From Malachius bipustulatus (lineage: Eukaryota > Arthropoda > Insecta > Coleoptera > Melyridae): DNA of 64,000 bases. Positions 8,475 through 18,798 of this stretch are shown in pieces. The stretch covers positions 17,827,867 through 17,891,866 of the forward strand of contig OU342630.1 in NCBI GenBank assembly GCA_910589415.1, written 5' to 3'. The position numbers were made by a program, and so were the translations under genes. The notes under the pieces are model-generated. The model had not been told where the DNA came from and did no database searches. It was given only the letters and a program-made list of their open reading frames with translations. Each line of letters starts with the position of its first letter. The first letter of the stretch is position 1.

Positions 8475-11400
8475 GATTAGACGCGTGTCGATGAACTGGA
8501 GGATAATATAAAACTAACTGAGTGGCATTAAAAATGCCTAAGTTTTTTCCAGATGATGGTTGTTTCAAGAGATAAGCGTTGGTGTTAGGTTGTCCCTCGA
8601 CAATGTAAGGGCCGCTGAAGAGGTGCGAGAATTTCTTGGTTTTGCCTGCAATAGTATCCGATGTTGGAGCTGTTTTTAATAACACCATATCTCCATATCC
8701 AAAGTGGCATTGTCGTTTCTTTCTACAACGTGCTCTTCGTCTGGCCATTTCTGTCAGGTTACGCTTGACTAGTTCTCGAATTTCTGTTACGTCTTGTTCA
8801 GGTACTTGCGGCAAGAGTGGTTTTATCGCTGGCCCGAGGAGCCCTGCTGTGCGTCTCCCTGATACAATTTGCGTTGGTGAATAAGCTGTTGACATATGTG
8901 GGGTATCGTTGAAACACTTCTCTATATCGTTCAAATAATCGGGCCAGGTTGTGTGTCGTTGACTGCAATATGTTCGAAAAAAACGTCCTAGCTCTCGCAT
9001 ATACCTTTCAGCTGGGTTAGATGCGGCGTTTCTAATTGATGCGAATATTACTTGAATACCCTCTTCTTGCATTGTTACTTTCCATTGAATTGACGTAAAT
9101 TGGCTTCCGTGGTCACTTAATATTCTCTTTGGTTTGATAATCGGGAATAAATCCTTTTTTAGTCGTTGTATTGTAGCGTACGTGTTAGCTTTCTTTAAGG
9201 GCATTAATTTTACATATTTAGAGAATACATCGACCGCTAGTAATATATATTGGACTCCCCCGCGTCCCCTTGGTAGTGGTCCATAAAAATCGATGGCTAC
9301 TAGATCTCCTACATTGTCAGGTATTATTGCTTGTAAAGGTCCCTCATGTTGTGCGTTTCGATGTTTAGTACGTTGGCAAACGTCGCAAGTTCTGATTATC
9401 TTCCGAATATGCCTTCTCATGCGTGGCCAGTGAAAATATTGTCGTACCTGCTTCGCTACTTTGGCCGCACCGAAATGTCCTAGCTCCTTGTGGTAATGCC
9501 AGATTAAATCCTCCTGAATTATTGTAGGTACCGCTAGTGTTAAACGGTTCTGAGTTGCATCGCGATGTAGTATAATGTTATTATTAATGCAATAATCTTG
9601 GTATTTTCGGTTATTATTTTCGTTGTCCTGATTCTGTAAGGCTTGCCTCACAAGTTGCAAGTAAGTATCTCCCTGCTGTAACTGCGGTAGTCGGCGAAGT
9701 TGTCGTAACATGTCATTTGTTGTATCTACTCGGATCGGCGCGACTAGAGCGGTTATCTCCCCAGCATATTTCGCATCTCTATCAGTAGGAAATCTTGATA
9801 ATAAGTCGGCTACCTTGTTCTGTACTCCGGGGATGTGTTCTATTTGCAGATCGAATTGTTGTAGGAATAATAACCATCTGGTGAGTCTTTCGTTAAGAAA
9901 GCGACACTGACTTAAAAACGTGAGGGCTTTGTGGTCTGTTCTGATAATAACTTTCGTTCCCTGTAGGTAGATCCGGCATTTTTGAACTGAGTGTACAATG
10001 GCAAATAATTCTTTTTCAGTTGTAGTATATGACAGTTGACATGGTTGTAGTCCCTTACTAATGAAGGCTACGACTTCTTTTTCTTGTGCATCATTTATCT
10101 GGTACAATACGCCCCCAAGCCCAAATTGAGAACTATCAGTTTCTAAGTAAAACGGTCTACTTAAATCCGGGTGTATGAGCATTACGTGATCCAAAAATCG
10201 TTGTTTTAATTCTTTAAAAGCTCCAGCTTCAGTCTCACCCCAACTCCATTTGTTTTCCTTTTTAAGTAAGTGCCGGAGCGGTCGCGTATACTCACTGAAA
10301 TGATCACAGAATTTTCGGTAATAATTGCAAAGTCCCAAAAATGCTCGAAGGTCCTTCAGTCTTTTTGGTGTCGGAAAATCTCTAATTGCAGTCGTTTTCT
10401 CTGGATCCATGAGTATACCCGTAGGCGTAAGGATATGGCCTAAGAATGGTACTTGTTGTCGTAAAAAAGTTGATTTTTCTAGGTTTATTGTCATATTAGC
10501 GTCTTTAATTCGTTCAAATACTCTTCGAAGGTGTTGGATGTGTTCTTCGAATGATTCGGAAGCGATTAGTAAGTCGTCGATATAGTTGAACGTAAATTCC
10601 CGGACGTCATGTCCTAGTACTATGTCCATGCATCTCGAAAATCCTGCAACAGCTGTTTTTACTCCGAAGGGTAATACTTTGTATTGGTACGTTCTGCCAT
10701 TATAAGTGAAAGCTGTATACTGTTTACTCCCTTCCTCTAATGGAATTTGCCAATAACCACTCGTTAAGTCCAGACTGGATAATTGAGTACGTCCGTGAAA
10801 TTGTTGAAGTAGCTCGTCTGCGGGTGGTGGACTTTCCTGATCCGAAATCATTGCCTCATTAATACCTCGAGCGTCTAAGCAGATCCTAATTTGTCCATTT
10901 TTCTTTCTAACTACCGTCATGGGACTTGAATAAGGTGACGCGGCTCTCTCAATTATACCATCTTCTTCCATTTGTTTGAGAGTCGCTTCTACAGCTGGCC
11001 GTAAAGTAAAGGGTACCGGATACGATTTTCTCAAGATCGGGCGATCGTGCGTCAAGGTTATTCGGTGTTGGTATTTTTTTGTCAGTCCTGGGCGGTCGCT
11101 AAGGAGATATGAGTATTCCTGAAGCAGCGATTTTAATTTTCGGTGCTCGTATGCTGATAAATTCGCATCTTCTAATTTTTGTTGTATCTGTTGTTCTAGG
11201 TTAGGCGTAGGTACGTTAATAAAATTCGTATAAGTCGTGTCCTCGTAGTCCATGGGGCTTCCTAAAATTTGCTGATCCTTAGTAGTTGTTTTAAATGGAA
11301 TTTCTATAGTATTGTCGTTCCGGTAAATCATAATAATTTTCCTTTGAAGATTTATAATACACTGGTTCATTGTTAACCAATCAGTTCCTATTATGATCGG

Positions 11401-11946
11401 TTTACTTAATTCTGGTATTACTAAGCAGTTTAATTCTATAGAATGTCCTTCTACTTGTGCTTCAATGCGTATTTGTTGACTAATCCTTTTACTATGTTTG
11501 CTAAAAGCACTCTGTAGCTGAATAGAACGTAGCGGGAGGACGGACATAGGAGTTTGATTTTGTTGCAGTGTCCTATAATAATTTGCGGACATCCCAGTGA
11601 TTTCGCTCCCAGTATCAATTAATGCTTTTACGTTTTGATTTCCTACTGTTAGTTCGATTTCAGGTGATTCTCCCGGTGTCTGTCGAGACATGGTATTTAC
11701 TTGAGGAGGGCTTAAAAATTTTCTACCGTCTGCCTTAATGGGTTCGCGAATTCCCTGTAGATATTTCCCTAATCCTTGTCCTGGCTTCCATCCTTGTAAT
11801 TTTAAAATTTTCCATCCTATGTTTGTATGTTGTAGAGTATTGTCCGAATGTAAATTTTCTTGTGGTGTATTGTCGTGGTAGGGAGGTCCATTTTTCGGTG
11901 GCGTCAAATCACAGGACCGTGTTAATTTGACGACGCGAAGTTTCCC
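8434..11946 (-). CDS. pol: Gypsy Pol polyprotein: G-patch, protease, RT, RNase H, integrase
   Basis: The frame is open from the frameshift site at 11946 to the stop at 8434. There is no ATG at its head (the first start-like codon is TTG at 11907), so it is made as a Gag-Pol fusion. Numbering from 11907: a G-patch-like segment GWKPGQGLGKYLQGI at 39-53; aspartic protease DTG at 98-100; RT with LDLTSGYWQIPL near 379-390, LPFGV and the YIDD catalytic box at 442-445; RNase H with ETDSSQFGLGG near 589; integrase HHCC finger (HYHKELGHFG to CDVC, about 804-844) and catalytic Asp873, Asp932 and Glu968, with 35 residues between the last two. All key residues are present and about 1157 codons are uninterrupted. 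It should copy the RNA and integrate the cDNA. Confidence 0.95.
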   Translation of the reverse strand, partial: GKLRVVKLTRSCDLTPPKNGPPYHDNTPQENLHSDNTLQHTNIGWKILKLQGWKPGQGLGKYLQGIREPIKADGRKFLSPPQVNTMSRQTPGESPEIELTVGNQNVKALIDTGSEITGMSANYYRTLQQNQTPMSVLPLRSIQLQSAFSKHSKRISQQIRIEAQVEGHSIELNCLVIPELSKPIIIGTDWLTMNQCIINLQRKIIMIYRNDNTIEIPFKTTTKDQQILGSPMDYEDTTYTNFINVPTPNLEQQIQQKLEDANLSAYEHRKLKSLLQEYSYLLSDRPGLTKKYQHRITLTHDRPILRKSYPVPFTLRPAVEATLKQMEEDGIIERAASPYSSPMTVVRKKNGQIRICLDARGINEAMISDQESPPPADELLQQFHGRTQLSSLDLTSGYWQIPLEEGSKQYTAFTYNGRTYQYKVLPFGVKTAVAGFSRCMDIVLGHDVREFTFNYIDDLLIASESFEEHIQHLRRVFERIKDANMTINLEKSTFLRQQVPFLGHILTPTGILMDPEKTTAIRDFPTPKRLKDLRAFLGLCNYYRKFCDHFSEYTRPLRHLLKKENKWSWGETEAGAFKELKQRFLDHVMLIHPDLSRPFYLETDSSQFGLGGVLYQINDAQEKEVVAFISKGLQPCQLSYTTTEKELFAIVHSVQKCRIYLQGTKVIIRTDHKALTFLSQCRFLNERLTRWLLFLQQFDLQIEHIPGVQNKVADLLSRFPTDRDAKYAGEITALVAPIRVDTTNDMLRQLRRLPQLQQGDTYLQLVRQALQNQDNENNNRKYQDYCINNNIILHRDATQNRLTLAVPTIIQEDLIWHYHKELGHFGAAKVAKQVRQYFHWPRMRRHIRKIIRTCDVCQRTKHRNAQHEGPLQAIIPDNVGDLVAIDFYGPLPRGRGGVQYILLAVDVFSKYVKLMPLKKANTYATIQRLKKDLFPIIKPKRILSDHGSQFTSIQWKVTMQEEGIQVIFASIRNAASNPAERYMRELGRFFRTYCSQRHTTWPDYLNDIEKCFNDTPHMSTAYSPTQIVSGRRTAGLLGPAIKPLLPQVPEQDVTEIRELVKRNLTEMARRRARCRKKRQCHFGYGDMVLLKTAPTSDTIAGKTKKFSHLFSGPYIVEGQPNTNAYLLKQPSSGKNLGIFNATQLVLYYPPVHRHASNREHGRLRGIRRPR
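11902..11946 (-). promoter_or_regulatory. -1 programmed ribosomal frameshift signal at gag/pol
   Basis: Minus strand: the heptamer G GGA AAC (11946-11940) is in the correct gag phase. It is followed by a 7-nt spacer (11939-11933) and then CGTCAAAT (11932-11925), which pairs perfectly with ATTTGACG (11909-11902). The 15 nt between can add a CACGG/CTGTG stem with one G-U pair and a very small loop. The gag stop (11924-11922) lies inside the hairpin. Slipping back one base gives GGG AAA CTT, which is the open pol frame. Confidence 0.85.
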
Positions 11947-13016
11947 TGACGCGTTCGGTTATGGTTTGCTTCGTTTGAATCGTTATTACCGTGGTTTTTG
12001 CTATGATTTGCGGGGCGCGAGTACGGCGAAGCTTGAGTCCTGCCCTGCCTGACGAGTGAACCGGCAGGCCTGCTGAAATTTACGATGTCTTCTTGAGTTT
12101 TGAGAAAAGCAGCTGCGTCGGCTAGTGATCGCTGTGACGTAAGTGACCACAATGCCTGTATGTGTGTCGGGTAATGACGCATTAAACTAATCACTAATTG
12201 TTCCTCAGGTATGGGTTCTGTTAATTGTCGGGCCATGTGAACGTAATAAGCGAAATGGCTGCACATCGAATGTCTATTACTCCACACTGCAGTACCTATC
12301 TGATGTCGTAGTTTGTTTTGCTCCCGCGCAGACCAGAAATTTCTTAAAAAGTCTTGTTTAAAATCCTCGTAATTTGTCCACGTTTGTCTGTATATTGCTG
12401 ACCAATGTTTCGCGTGTCCTTGTAGACCTTCAAGTGCCGTTTCTAATTGTTGATCGGCCGCTATGCCCCTTTTCTGAAAATACCGTTCTAATTCTTCAAT
12501 ATACTGCAGTGGACCTGTCCCTCCAAATCTCTTATCAACGTATCGCGGTGGATTGTCGATCTGTGTGTATAATATGGCCGGCGCAGTTGCCATGGATGCC
12601 GTCCCGCTTGCATTTGACATAGCAGTTGACCCTCTATGACATGAATTTATTTCTCGCGGCCCTACTGAACTAGCAGTTATGTTAGTTGAATTTTCTTCGT
12701 CTGTTTCCATTGCCTGAGTCGCGGTTTGTTCCCTAGCCATCCTAATTTGGTTTCCTTGGATTAATTGATTGATTCCAGTACAAAAAGCTGATTGTAGTGC
12801 CTGCATTGCCATTCGTTGTTCTTCGAACATAGCTTTTATCCATCCCCCTAATAAACCTGTCTCCGCCGTTACTAACCGATTTCCTACCACCTCTTGTTGC
12901 ACCGTCCCGTCCTGTATCTGGCTTGGTATTCCCTCCGAAATGGTGACTTGCTCCGTTCCCGATCCTACTGTCTCGTCCGTCGATTGCCTTGCGATTGACT
13001 CTGTCGGACTTGGCAA
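11922..13016 (-). CDS. gag: Gypsy Gag (capsid) protein without a zinc knuckle
   Basis: This 364-aa frame starts with an ATG 94 nt after the primer site. The N-terminal 140 residues are Ser/Thr/Gln-rich and probably disordered. Residues about 155-310 look like the retrotransposon Gag core: YIEELERYFQKRG, then a Trp-rich stretch around YRQTWTNYEDFKQDFL. The C-terminus is basic and Asn/Arg/His-rich, but there is no CCHC zinc knuckle, and none appears at the head of pol either. RNA binding may be through the basic tail. Most of the protein ends at a TAA (11924-11922) inside the frameshift hairpin; a fraction would continue into pol. Gag should assemble the virus-like particle in the cytoplasm. 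Family call is firm from position and core motifs. Confidence 0.9.
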   Translation of the reverse strand: MPSPTESIARQSTDETVGSGTEQVTISEGIPSQIQDGTVQQEVVGNRLVTAETGLLGGWIKAMFEEQRMAMQALQSAFCTGINQLIQGNQIRMAREQTATQAMETDEENSTNITASSVGPREINSCHRGSTAMSNASGTASMATAPAILYTQIDNPPRYVDKRFGGTGPLQYIEELERYFQKRGIAADQQLETALEGLQGHAKHWSAIYRQTWTNYEDFKQDFLRNFWSAREQNKLRHQIGTAVWSNRHSMCSHFAYYVHMARQLTEPIPEEQLVISLMRHYPTHIQALWSLTSQRSLADAAAFLKTQEDIVNFSRPAGSLVRQGRTQASPYSRPANHSKNHGNNDSNEANHNRTRQGNFASSN

Positions 13017-13110
13017 CGATGTTTGAGGAATCGCTGGAGGAATTTCGTAAAAAAATTAATTTATTATTTTGTTTCTACTCCTGTCCCCTTATCTTTGCCT
13101 CTTTTTCTCC

Positions 13111-13128
13111 ATCCTGGTCACGGCACCA
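13111..13128 (-). promoter_or_regulatory. Primer binding site, tRNA-His type
   Basis: One base after the 5' LTR the minus strand reads TGGTGCCGTGACCAGGAT. This is the complement of a tRNA 3' end with CCA, and matches what I know of insect tRNA-His ends (CCTGGTCACGGCA plus CCA). The tRNA identity is from memory and should be checked against tRNA genes of the host. Confidence 0.75.
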
Positions 13129-15212
13129 ATGTAGTCACCCAAACCCGGGTCCGCTTGTCTGTGTGAGAAAAGCTCACTTCCCTTCTCCTTTCCCCTTGGC
13201 CTAGTCGTGATGTGATCGTCAAAAGTGGTTAGAACCCTTCTTCCACAAAAAAAATACGTTGTGTCGCCCGTAATAACTTCAGTTGTTTTCAAATGGAGTT
13301 GGCAAAGAAAAGAGGGCAGCGCGCGATTTTCACCTATCATTGTTCATTACCAGACTTTCAAAAGAGAGTGAACTGAACGTTAAAGTGTTTTGTTTTAACT
13401 CGAGAGAAATTTAATTTTCCTAAGCAATTTTTGAATTTTCTACCTCAAGAAAAATTAGGGAAACAACCCGCGACACTTTTCATCTATTTTCAAACTGGTC
13501 GCAGTTTGTTTAACCTAATTACATTTTTTTGTTTAATAATTTTCATGTTTTACATTTTTTTTCTCTTTCATTTTGAATTAGGTTAACCAACCTTACAAGT
13601 TTTATTTTAAATATTTAATATAATATCAAGTTAAGTGACACTTTCTTGGTCTAATTATTTATGGTAATTATAATACAATTATTTCTATATAACATAATTC
13701 ATTATTCTTCCAGCTCAAAGTTAAATTTATTATCTCCTTTTTTTCCGGAAGGTCGTCTAAGTGGACGCCACCTGTTTGTCTGAGATTTGTTTTCGTGTTA
13801 GGGTGGATTTCAGTCGTGCGACGTTGCCATTTTGCAAGTCTGTTATTTACTTATGCTGGCTTCAGCGTCGTGAGTGTTTTTAATAATTCTTTCCACAAAA
13901 ATACATCGTGACTATGCAAATATTACGCTAGAGTTTTATACCTTGTAAATACCTTGTTAATAAATTGTCGAAGTTTATTTGTAACCTGTTGTTTCGTGAG
14001 TACTCATTGTGGGTAGAGTTTAGTTCTCCCAGAGTTTCTCCGAAATACCTTGTACCTTAATTATGAAAATACCTTGTTTGGTTATTATACCTATACGGGT
14101 TTGTGAGACCCTTATACCTTTTTCCACTTTCATATTTGTGCCTATGAAAAGTGTCTCTGTTGCAGTAATTTTGATAGTCACTGAGTATTCTCGAAAGAAG
14201 ATTTATTAAATTCACATTAGTTGAATATCCAACAAGCGACTGTCATTTTGACTCTAATATTTCGCTATTTTGCTGAATTTATTTGAATTTTAAGACGTGA
14301 GTTCTTTCAGAGATAAATCGCCAAAACTCGACTCTCCACACAGACCTAGAGACTCTAGACGACGACGATATGGTCCTTAGTAACATGTTTGCGAGTATCA
14401 TTTGAGATCTCATTACTTTAAGGCCATTTAACCCTTTTTAGAGAACCAGGATGCTTCGAGTTCCGTTAAGGTTGATTACTTGAAATTACTCGTTGTCACT
14501 GTCCAATGTGGACTAATGAACGATTTTGTTTTATTTTGACTTTGAAAGTTTTCTTCCTTTTCTTGTTTTTTAAGTTTCCATGAAATTGCTCTGCAACTTC
14601 ACGTATTGCGTTTAACTAGCCTCAAGACATCAGTCACGAGATAGATATTAGGTTAAAATTTGCATCCACCAGAATAAATAATTTCCGTGTGATTTGATCA
14701 TTTTGAATTGATTTTTCTGAACTGATTTTAATTTTGGAAATTTAACTTTGACCTTGGTCGAATAATGTTATTTTCTAACATTATAAAACTTTTAATATTT
14801 AAATGAAAAATCCTAATTATTAATATTTACATTTTACTTAATCAATTTTACTAACTTCTAAAGTCTGGCAATTTACAATTTTATATTAACTAACCTGGAG
14901 GAATTTCGTAGTCTAACGTCTCTACAACCGACGCAGTTCGTTTCTTAGGCTTCATTTTGCAACTATGTAAGTGACACCCCAGCTGATTTGGTTTGTTTAT
15001 CTAAAGACAGTTCAAGAGGTCGTTTAGCACGAAGGGTGCCTGTGATGTGATGTACCGTTACGGGGACCGGCGCCTGACGGTCTCGTGAAATTTAATACAC
15101 CCGAAAACTATACCTACTCAGAAGTTTTACAATTTAAAATAATTTAATTTAGGCGAAGATTATTGACGAATTTTAATATTTGAATATTTAAATTTTGTTT
15201 GATTTTATTTAT

Positions 15213-16224
15213 TTGGATATTCTATTAGAAAATCTACACTTTGCTCGATTATAGAAGGTACTCCCAGTCATGGGCTGCCGCGACTAAAATCGACCAAAAA
15301 GTAGTGTATCAGGAAAGAAAGAGACAATTACAAGTTGAACGTACTCCCAATCATGGGCTGCCAGAACAATATGCAATTGCCAGGTAAGCGTACTCCCAGT
15401 CATGGGCTGCCGGCAAACCTGTTCTCTCTCAATCCGTCTGATCCCTAACTGTCAAAATATTGATTTTATAAATTTGGATATTTTATTGGAAAATCTACAC
15501 TTTGCCCGATTATAGAAGGTACTCCCAGTCATGGGCTGCCGCGACTAAAATCGACCAAAAAGTAGTGTATCAGGAAAGACAGAGACAATTACAAGTTGAG
15601 CGTACTCCCAATCATGGGCTGCCAGAACAATATGCAATTGCCAGGTAAGCGTACTCCCAGTCATGGGCTGCCAGCAAACCTGTTCTCTCTCGATCCGTCT
15701 GATCCCTAACTGTCAAAATATTGATTTAATAAATTTGGATATTTTATTGGAAAATCTACACTTTGCTCGATTATAGAAGGTACTCCCAGTCATGGGCTGC
15801 CGCGACTACAATCGACCAAAAAGTAGTGTATCAGGAAAGAAAGAGACAATTACAAGTTGAGCGTACTCCCAATCATGGGCTGCCAGAACAATATGCAATT
15901 GCCAGGTAAGCGTACTCCCAGTAATGGGCTGCCAGCAAACCTGTTCTCTCTCGATCCGTCTGATCCCTAACTGTCAAAATATTGATTTAATAAATTTGGA
16001 TATTTTATTGGAAAATCTACACTTTGCTCGATTATAGAAGGTACTCCCAGTCATGGGCTGCCGCGACTACAATCGACCAAAAAGTAGTGTATCAGGAAAG
16101 AAAGAGACAATTACAAGTTGAGCGTACTCCCAATCATGGGCTGCCAGAACAATATGCAATTGCCAGGTAAGCGTACTCCCAGTAATGGGCTGCCAGCAAA
16201 CCTGTTCTCTCTCGATCCGTCTGA
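15213..16224 (-). repeat. Four 261-bp tandem units holding 12 copies of one motif (5' LTR)
   Basis: Copy of the 6258-7269 array in the promoter-proximal LTR, at offset 8955. The element as a whole carries 24 motif copies. Confidence 0.95.
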
Positions 16225-16255
16225 TCTGTTACTCGAGCTCCCGACCCTTTATATA
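16217..16255 (-). promoter_or_regulatory. LTR core promoter, TATA box and initiator (5' LTR copy)
   Basis: The same TATATAAAGG and initiator-like string as at 7262-7300, here in the LTR that would drive the element. The 12-motif array starts just downstream. Confidence 0.6.
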
Positions 16256-16636
16256 CAATTTTCTACTCCTTTCGTCCCTTCCCTAGGAATCTGGCCTACG
16301 TGATCTGCTTATCGTTTCTTCCCCTCTGATGAACGAATTCGTTCTTTAAGTCGTATATACCTACTAAAGAATTTATTAACTTATTTATATTTTTCCTCAA
16401 CCTACAATTTATTCTTTTGTTTATTGTACTAATAATATTAACAATACTCCTAATAATAATAATACCAATAATAATAGTAATAATACTAATAATAATAATA
16501 ATAACAAGAACACTAATAATAATCTTTCCTACTGTATAATCATATCTGTCTAATTCTTCTTGGATAATAGTTTAAACAATTTTATAGGGGTATTATTTTC
16601 TTAAAACTTCGTACCTGGGTGTGGTCCATTTCATTA

Positions 16637-16768
16637 CTTATTGATTATGAATAAAACACTAATGTTTTTTATTTAAATTTTTTATTTTTTTTAACTAAAC
16701 GTTTCTATCATCCATCAATATACAGTAGAATTTTATAAAACATTAGTGTTTTATTCATAATCAATAAG
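16637..16768. mobile_element. Small MITE, 132 bp, TA-flanked
   Basis: The ends CTTATTGATTATGAATAAAA and its reverse complement form terminal inverted repeats of about 32 bp, extending on into TTTTATAAAATTC on the right. TA flanks both sides (16635-16636 and 16769-16770). The Gypsy element inserted at its left edge, so the left TA overlaps the TTAC duplication. A Tc1/mariner-type MITE is the simplest reading. Confidence 0.7.
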
Positions 16769-16770
16769 TA

Positions 16771-17141
16771 TGCAGAGATTCTACGAAGTAAGGGTTGAAA
16801 ACATAAATTTTAATAACAAATTAATAACAAATAACATATTAATCAATAAAACACATGATAACAAAAACAACGGTACCTACATACGACACGATGACAGAAA
16901 CCACCTATTTTAAATAAATACGACACGAGCTAAACAGTACCTACGCACCAATGACTTTTTACCTGTTCGATGAACGCCGGAGTTACTCTTATCAGCCTTA
17001 TCTGATTGGCTGTTTTTTTTTACGCGGACACCTACTAACATTGTTGATATTGGACAACAAACATTTATGGATTCGGAGGCCTATCTGCGCACTAACCAAT
17101 TCTCGTTTAACTCTCGCCTTCCTATAAAATTTATACTGTAC
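16771..17141. other. No gene seen; one short dispersed repeat
   Basis: About 35 bp near 16780-16815 (AAGTAAGGGTTGAAAACATA and neighbours) recurs inverted at 47225-47262 inside the hAT element, so this may be a hAT-derived scrap. The rest shows no coding or repeat structure that I can name. Confidence 0.4.
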
Positions 17142-17840
17142 CTACTTATCGTCGTCTGCGATATTTTGTCTAATCTTAATGTTTCGCTGAGGAACAGGAG
17201 CCACCACCAACCGGCCCATTCCCTGAGCTGTGTTGAAAAGTAATTTTTTCAACAACCCAGGTGGATAAATATTAGTCAGCATTATCCCATACAACCTATC
17301 CATAGTGCTCCTTTTTAGACCGTCATGTGTTATAGTTAGGACCCTTTTCCTCGAGCCCAATACCAATAGGTAAGTTATGTTTCACTTTTATGGAATGGTA
17401 AAAATCAAAAATATATGTTGTATATGTTGGAGTTTGTTAGTTTCTGATACCATTCTAGAATGACCTCGTTAGTTTGTTTATAACCCGTATGCCCAAGAAA
17501 GGAACACTTCTGTTTTCCTCTTAAGCTACGGTGAAATTAATATGTTGATCAAAGCTATTGAATAACTGTAATATTTCTACAATACCACAATCAGGAAGAG
17601 CTATATGTATATGAGGTCATCCACATACTGATAAAAAAATGGTAATGAAAAAGAAAGCTTAAGGATGCAATCTATCAGCAAACTTGACATAATTATATTC
17701 GCAAGAATTGGACTCAGAGAGCTGCCCTTTGGACAGCCGAAAATTTATGTGTAAAAATTATTGTCAAAAATAAAATAGTTGCTATCAAAGATGAAGTTGA
17801 CCAATTAAAAAAGTTGTTGCCTGGGAATATCTGTGTGTGG
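17142..17840 (-). pseudogene. Penelope-like element reverse transcriptase remnant
   Basis: Minus-strand translation near 17690-17750 gives IFGCPKGSSLSPILANIIM, the GxPxGSxLSP box of Penelope-like RTs. About 50 residues on, near 17606-17635, comes FFYQYVDDLI, the catalytic YVDD box, in the same frame. Upstream, near 17755-17800, the motif YFIFDNNFYT fits the family, but an in-frame stop follows it. Further stops occur after YVDDLI. The 74-aa open stretch at 17142-17366 (MVLGSRK...) may be the next part of the same protein; the residues NIYPPGLLKKLLFN there resemble the region following the RT, but this is less sure. No GIY-YIG nuclease is seen. Dead, truncated copy. The gap 17841-18124 is AT-rich with nothing recognised. 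Confidence 0.65.
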
Positions 17841-18124
17841 TTCGATCAACTCACAATTCTTGTTGGAAATGCATCAAAGTAGTTTTATTTTATTGTTTTT
17901 GATTTGTTTTTAGGATAACTTAGTATAGTCTGTGAACTTAGTTACAATTAATTATTTAGAATTGATGTCAATAAAGTCAGTTTTGAAAATATTTTATAGA
18001 AGTTTGAAGAGTTTTAGTTAAATAAAGTACTTTTAGACGATTTATAGAAGCTTTTATTTATTGATAGATAGCGAGTACTTATTTATCAACTTTATAGAAA
18101 ACTCAACAACTGGTCCTTCGATAA

Positions 18125-18488
18125 AAAGAGGCAGAAGCAACAAAAGAAAGAGCTTCAAAAAAAGCAGAAGCAAAGAAAAAGGTAGTCAGTGCAGAATTGG
18201 TGTTAAGACAATCTGAATTAGAAGAATTTGATTATGATGGGATTTGCGAATCAAATGCACCAGTAGAAAAATGGGTACAAGAAACAGTAAATAGAGTAGG
18301 TACAGTACAATGAAGAATTACCAAAAGAGATTGAAAACCTAGCAGTCATCACAAATTATGATGACGTACCAATAAATAATGTTGCGAGGTTAAAGATAAA
18401 TGATTCAGAAATTGAAAAACCAACTCAAAGCTTGAATGAACAATTGGTCAAGAATGGAGAATTGAATGAACAACAAGTCATGAAATAA
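18125..18488 (+). pseudogene. Frameshifted coding remnant, unknown protein
   Basis: Two abutting open stretches read like a real, hydrophilic protein. One runs 18125-18313 (63 codons with stop; Lys/Ala/Glu-rich start, then LRQSELEEFDYDGICES) and the second 18306-18488 (61 codons with stop; LPKEIENLAVITNYDDVPI). They are in different frames and join near 18306 by a single-base shift. The composition is unlike the surrounding AT-rich DNA. No family is recognised; a retroelement or a transposase accessory protein is possible. Confidence 0.4.
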
Positions 18489-18798
18489 ATCTTGAAAAAA
18501 TACCATAGAGAAAGATAATATAATAGAGTGTTCGATTACCCGTTAGACTCTAGGTAGCCTGCGACGGTGGCGACTACCTGGGCTACCGGAGATATCAGGT
18601 ATCGGAATCAGACATGCTGTGAACTCAGCGATTCCATGTTTTCTCGCTTCCTACCACAGCTGTCTCGAATTGGTGACTTCTCTTCTTCCTTTTGGAATGA
18701 TACAATCTGATTCATTGATCGTAGAAGCTTTTTGAGCTTTTTGAGAAGCTTTTGAGCACAGTATTTGGCATAATCGCAATCTAATTACTCCGGAAAAT

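Larger units (their letters stand above)
4175..16633 (-). mobile_element. Complete Gypsy-type LTR retrotransposon, 12,459 bp
   Basis: Two LTRs of exactly 3504 bp (4175-7678 and 13130-16633) flank 5451 bp of internal DNA read on the minus strand: primer site, gag, a -1 frameshift signal, pol, and a third ORF. The LTRs start TG and end CA in element orientation. The 4-bp target duplication TTAC is present on both sides (4171-4174 and 16634-16637). Pol order is G-patch, protease, RT, RNase H, integrase, which places it in the Gypsy/Metaviridae type. All frames are open and I saw no LTR differences in the parts I compared, so insertion is recent and the copy may be autonomous. No env is seen. It landed at the left edge of a small MITE. 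Confidence 0.95.
13130..16633 (-). repeat. 5' LTR of the Gypsy element (3504 bp)
   Basis: Same length and, in the segments compared, the same sequence as 4175-7678 (constant offset 8955). This is the promoter copy for the element, since the element reads leftward. It is followed after one base by the primer binding site. Confidence 0.95.

Noticed and set aside
7861..8494. Plus-strand glycine-rich frames (GGGG proteins)
   Set aside because: They are the complement of the proline-rich ORF3 on the minus strand, which sits in a coherent retroelement.
13089..13340. 83- to 100-aa minus-strand frame repeated at 4083-4385
   Set aside because: Part of the two identical LTRs; it crosses the LTR edge and has no protein features.
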